Positions 59,950 through 64,000 of a DNA stretch of 64,000 nt are shown in pieces; the stretch's first letter is position 1, and every line of letters begins with the position of its first letter. The stretch is taken from assembly GCA_910592005.1 (NCBI GenBank), contig CAJVPP010000014.1:1-64000 (forward strand). Direction: 5' to 3'. Both the position numbers and the translations under genes were made by a program. The notes under the pieces were generated by a model. It did no database searches. It was not told where the DNA came from and saw only the letters and a list, made by a program, of their open reading frames with translations. This stretch comes from Funneliformis mosseae. Lineage: Eukaryota; Glomeromycota; Glomeromycetes; Glomerales; Glomeraceae.

Positions 59950-62150
59950 AGTAGTAATCAGTTTTATTGCAAGAATAAGAATTTCTTTTATATTGACAAT
60001 TATTCATTAATCCATTCCATTGCCATTTAGTTTGATATTCTGGTACATCTAAAGCTAAAAAATGTACTTAGATCCATCTAAACTTTTGATAAATTCTTTT
60101 TCTAATTCTTCTATTAAGGCTATATGAATTGAGATCATTCGTGAAAATGCATCAGCGTTTTGATTCTTATTTTCTGATTGATATTTTAAGCTTGTAAGAA
60201 GTTGATCCATCTGACAACTTATCCTTTTACATGTTTAGTAGTTAATAACTAATTCAATGTAAAGTGGTTAGTCATTACTTTAAAAGGTTAGTAACAAATA
60301 TAATGATCAAAGTATTCAATAACCTATTGAACTGCAAGACATTCCTTTCAGTGATTGTGTATTTTAGCTCCAAATCAAGTAATTTTCTGCTTGCATAGAC
60401 AATTGGATGCTCATGTTCTTGATCATCTCTTTGAGTAAGTACAACTCCTAGTCCTTCATCTGAGGCATCCGTTTAAATAATAAATGTTTTATTTAAATCA
60501 GGTTGAATAAGAACTGGAGCTGTTATTATTTTGAATTTTAATTTATTAAAAGAATCTTGATGTTGAGTTGTTCAATTCCAAATAGTACTCTTTTTAATTA
60601 GATTATGAAGAGGTCCTGCGATCTTTGCAAAATCTTAAATAAAATGCGATAATAAGAAAAGAGTCTTAATGCCATTCATACTTCTTTTGGATTTCTTAGT
60701 ATAGGTAAATCAACCATAGTTTAGATTTTCTTTTGGTTAGGTTTGATTTCATTACTTCCTATGATATAACCTAGATAACTAACTTCATTTATTACAAATG
60801 TGCACTTCTCTGGTTTTATCTTCTTTTAATCTGATGAAAACTTGTTATAATGATTATAATGATCTTGAAATGTGATTAAATAAATAATAATGTCATCTAG
60901 GTAAACTGTACAGAATTTTTCAATTAATCGATGTAAAACTCTATTCATTAGTCTTTAGTAGTAGGTGTGTTCTTTAAATTAAAAGGCATCACTTTAAATT
61001 CATAAAGTCCTGAAGGTGTAATAAAAGCTATTTTTTCTTGATCATCTGGATGCATTTTTACTTGCTAATAATCATTTTCTAAGTCCAGAGCAGTAAAATA
61101 TTGAGCAGTTCTAAAGTTTTCTAATTAATCTTGCATATTTGGTATTGGATATCAGTCTGTGATTATTACTGAATTTAATGAGTAATAATCAAGATATATT
61201 TTAAGATCTTTTATTTCTTTAAATACAATCACAATTGGAAAAGCCTATGAACTTTTTGAAGTTTGAATGATTCCTTTTTCTAACATTTTATCAATTTCAT
61301 TTTTTAAGAAATCTTTTTTTCTTGAATAATTAGTATAGAGGGTAGGTGATAGATCTTGTATTTAGTTTCAATGGGATTTGATGATTAATAAACAGGTTTG
61401 TCCAATATCAATTCCCCAGTTGAAATAATTTCTTTTGGTATAAGTGCTTTAATTATTTCTTATTCTTCCATTTCTCTTTCAATGTCTATGCTATAAAGAG
61501 TAATAATTTCTTTCTCTTTGTAAGGCTATTTGATACGTTTTAATTTATCACTTCCTTCATTTGGATTAGAAGAAAAGTCCTCATCATTTTCTATTTGAAA
61601 AAGATCTATTTTGTATAAAACTTCATCAACATATTCTTTTTCTTTACTTTCTGCAGTATTTGCCAAAATTCTGAAGAACAGTTTGGCTTCTTCAATACAT
61701 TTTATAGGAATTCAACTGTTTGACTATCGATTTTAACTCTTAGTTTATCTTGATTAAAATATATTCTTGCATTAAATGTTTTAAACCAGTTTATTTTTAA
61801 CAATAAGATATCTTGAGTTGATTCAATCATTTGTAAATCAACTGAAAATTTCGCTTCTTGCAAGATAAGGAGACCAAGATTATAATTCCTAATGATCTTT
61901 TACATTTTCTATTTGCAGTTACAACCAAAATATCAGAAGACTTATCTGGTTTAATGTTAAGTTTGGAAGCTAAGGTAGTTGAGATTATACATGCAGCTAT
62001 ATCTGAATCTAAAATAGTTTCAATTGGATTTAATTTGAATCTCATAATACATCTAGCAGTAGTATATTTATTATTATCAATTACATAGGTTTGTGTAATA
62101 TTTATCCTAATTTCTATTTCTTTTTCAATCTTATTTATTTCATCCTTCAC
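59950..62150 (-). pseudogene. Gypsy protease, reverse transcriptase and RNase H region
   Basis: Protease: open stretch 61827-62150 with ILDSDIAACIISTTLA; the catalytic DSG is DSD (G-to-A). Reverse transcriptase: about 60700-61450, with the polymerase motif YLDDIIIYL at 60885-60905, both Asp kept, and KPEKCTFVINEVSYLGYII downstream. RNase H: TDASDEGLGVVL near 60440-60475, PIVYASRKL near 60385, and LNYTITERE-like text near 60345. In-frame TAA precedes TDASDEG where the family has Gln (CAA). Confidence 0.82.
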
Positions 62151-62199
62151 TTCTTAAAGGTACAAAGGATTTTTTAATAGTTGTCCAAAGGTAACATTA

Positions 62200-64000
62200 G
62201 CATCATGATATTTAAAATCTTTAATTATTCTATAAGATTGTTCATAATAAGGGCTTACTGACGTAAATTAGATAATTAGTTTTGATAATTGAGGTGGAAT
62301 CTTGTTTTGTTATTCTTAAGTAGATTCAGATCAGGATAATATAATTTGAGTAGTTTGTGATAAAACTGATCTGGTAGTCATATAAGATTCTTGTTCAGTC
62401 TCAGCCTCTTCAGTTTCTGCCAAATTAACATTTCTTTACTAAGGGCCATTGTTATTTTAATTATTATTGTTAGATTGGAAATTAGGTTAAGATTGAGTTT
62501 GAGTTCGTGATTAAGTTTTGGTTGTTATTTCTAATTGACAATCTCTGGTCATATGTCCTTCTTCTTTACAGTTCCAATATTCAAACTTTTTCTATTTATA
62601 ATTACAATAGTTTCTTTGATTTCAATTTTGATTATTCTAATTATTTTGTCAATTTATTTGTTGAATGTTAGCCAAATTTGCGGTTAATTGAAAGACTTAT
62701 TATTGTAATAACTCCATTTGATTTACCATGACCTGTTACTATTGAATGGGTTGAGTAATAACAAAACCTGTTTTAATTTTCTTAGCTTTGATTATAGCTG
62801 TATCTAAATTATTTAGACTGTGTCCTATTACCATTGTTATGATATGTGAGACTAATCCTCTAATAAATTTGCTAATGATATATTGTTATCCAAAGCCTTC
62901 TACAGGGTCAACTTGTTAAATTAACATTTTGTATTTTTGAGCATAATCAGCTACACTTTATTCTGACTATTAATGAATTAACTCTAAATCAGTCATCTAT
63001 TTATTTTTTATAGTAGCATTAGTAAAATAATTCAAGAAATGGTTGGTGAAATTATAATGACTTCCTGGTAAAGCTTAATTCTGAAAGGTAGGTTGATTTT
63101 CATCATACTATTTGGCAGTAGCATCTCTTAAGTATCCTACAGTAATAGCTATTTTTCTATTATTAGTCTATTGATTAGCTGTAGCTGTTCATTCAAAGGA
63201 AGCAAGCCATTCGTAAAGGTCTTTATTATCTGTTTCATGAAAATAAGTAGGTTTAATTAAATTCAATTCTACTTGATTTACTTAAGCTATATTTCCTGCT
63301 GGATTAGAGTTCATAGCTTATAACGTCATGTTTATTTGTTAAAGTAACTGCACTATCTGAAAGTTATTATAGTTAGCATTGGTATTAGATGTGTTTGTAT
63401 TGAATGTAGGTTGGATAGTGGTAGGCTGAGTTGAAAGAATTCCAAATCTTATGTTCTCTGTATTGGCTATATTAAAGGTATTAGATATAATAGATTCCTA
63501 TAAATATGATTGATTATTATTTTATATTGTATTACTTCTAATTCCAAATCCAGAAAAGAGATTAGAACTACCAGTATTTGTACTTGATGAAGGATTTATA
63601 CTTAAAGGATTATTATATTGAAAAGGGTTAGAGATGTTTTCAGTTACTTTGAACGTGACCTGCTTTGATTTAATTATTTTAAAAGTATTGATAAGACTTT
63701 TAATAAAAATAGATACAATAATAGTTCCTAATTTTCCAATAGTCATTTGATTAAAGATATTTAAAATATTTAGACTTGATTGATATCCTCTATATCTTGA
63801 AAAGGGTGAAATATTATGGAAACCTGTGATCAAGTTATCAATTTCTAGACTTTTATCTTTTAACTAAAGGTTATTTATTTTGGTCGTAGTTTCTAATGTT
63901 TCATTATCACTGTATTTAAATGATTCTATCTACTTCAACCTTAGTAAGATTATAAGGCTATTAAGATATACTTGACTATTATTTGATTTAATATCTGAAT
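62200..64000 (-). pseudogene. Gypsy gag region with a damaged zinc knuckle
   Basis: A CCHC knuckle lies at about 62540-62585: YWNCKEEGHMTRDC, with the first Cys changed to Tyr (a G-to-A type change). Gln/Asn-rich low-complexity text follows. Pieces of the structural domain lie near 62750-63300, and an open stretch at 63522-63833 (MITGFHNISPFSRYRG, with PFQYNNPLSINPSSS) is the N-terminal part. Stops are frequent. Confidence 0.65.

Larger units (their letters stand above)
57240..64000 (-). mobile_element. Decayed Ty3/Gypsy LTR retrotransposon, cut by the window end
   Basis: The minus strand carries, in order from the right edge, gag, aspartic protease, reverse transcriptase, RNase H, an accessory zinc-finger region and integrase. 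This protease-RT-RH-integrase order is that of Ty3/Gypsy. All frames are broken by many stops and frameshifts. A purine-rich tract at about 57325-57345 (minus strand) may be the polypurine tract, making sequence below it the 3' LTR, but no LTR pair can be compared because the 5' LTR lies outside the window. Confidence 0.85.

Noticed and set aside
57240..64000. Alternative genetic code with TAA/TAG read as Gln
   Set aside because: The cellular genes in the window use TAA, TAG and TGA as stops in the normal way. The transposon relics also have TGA at Trp, missense changes in catalytic residues and frameshifts.

Overview
The window looks like nuclear DNA of an arbuscular mycorrhizal fungus (Glomeromycotina, most like Rhizophagus). 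It is very AT-rich. The cellular genes are fungal housekeeping genes with many short introns, and they sit in an island surrounded by several generations of decayed transposons. Two introns have the AT–AC boundaries and branch site of the minor (U12) spliceosome. From memory, Rhizophagus irregularis is one of the few fungi that keeps many such introns. The species call is inference. No rRNA, tRNA, CRISPR array or origin was found.

Layout. 1-2.7 kb: decayed Tc1-like and LINE fragments. 4.0-4.8 kb: an isolated intact gene for NC2 beta (Dr1). 6.8-12.5 kb: a composite flanked by Tc1-like inverted ends, holding a ruined DDE/SAP repeat-family gene and a Tc1 transposase pseudogene. 12.5-16.5 kb: AT-rich sequence with no gene. 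16.5-41.1 kb, the gene island: ERF2-like DHHC palmitoyltransferase (+), PTC1-like PP2C (-), a possible 51-residue gene (-), a TMCO4/DUF726 GXSXG protein (+), ESS2/DGCR14 (-), PRMT3 (+), a membrane glycosyltransferase-like/alginate-lyase-like protein (-), a probable mitochondrial membrane protein (+), RCE1 CAAX protease (+) and CTR9 (+). 43-48.6 kb: pogo/Tigger elements nested three deep. 48.8-53.4 kb: a 4.6 kb DNA transposon with 37-bp inverted ends and an unfamiliar DDE transposase. 53.4-57.2 kb: direct repeats and a foldback. 57.2-64 kb: a decayed Ty3/Gypsy element on the minus strand.

How the genes relate. They are ordinary cellular functions: transcription control (NC2 beta, CTR9), splicing (ESS2), protein methylation (PRMT3), lipid modification of proteins (ERF2, RCE1) and phosphatase signalling (PTC1). 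No pathway cluster is evident. Divergent pairs share short intergenic regions; the ESS2/PRMT3 promoter is 172 bp and carries a 41-bp dyad. All exon boundaries were placed by hand from splice sites and reading frame. Except in NC2 beta exon 4, they keep frame exactly.

The most notable signals are the two AT-AC introns, a pair of 184-bp hAT-like elements whose differences are almost all C-to-T or G-to-A, the nested transposons, and the 4.6 kb element with a subterminal 33-bp array.
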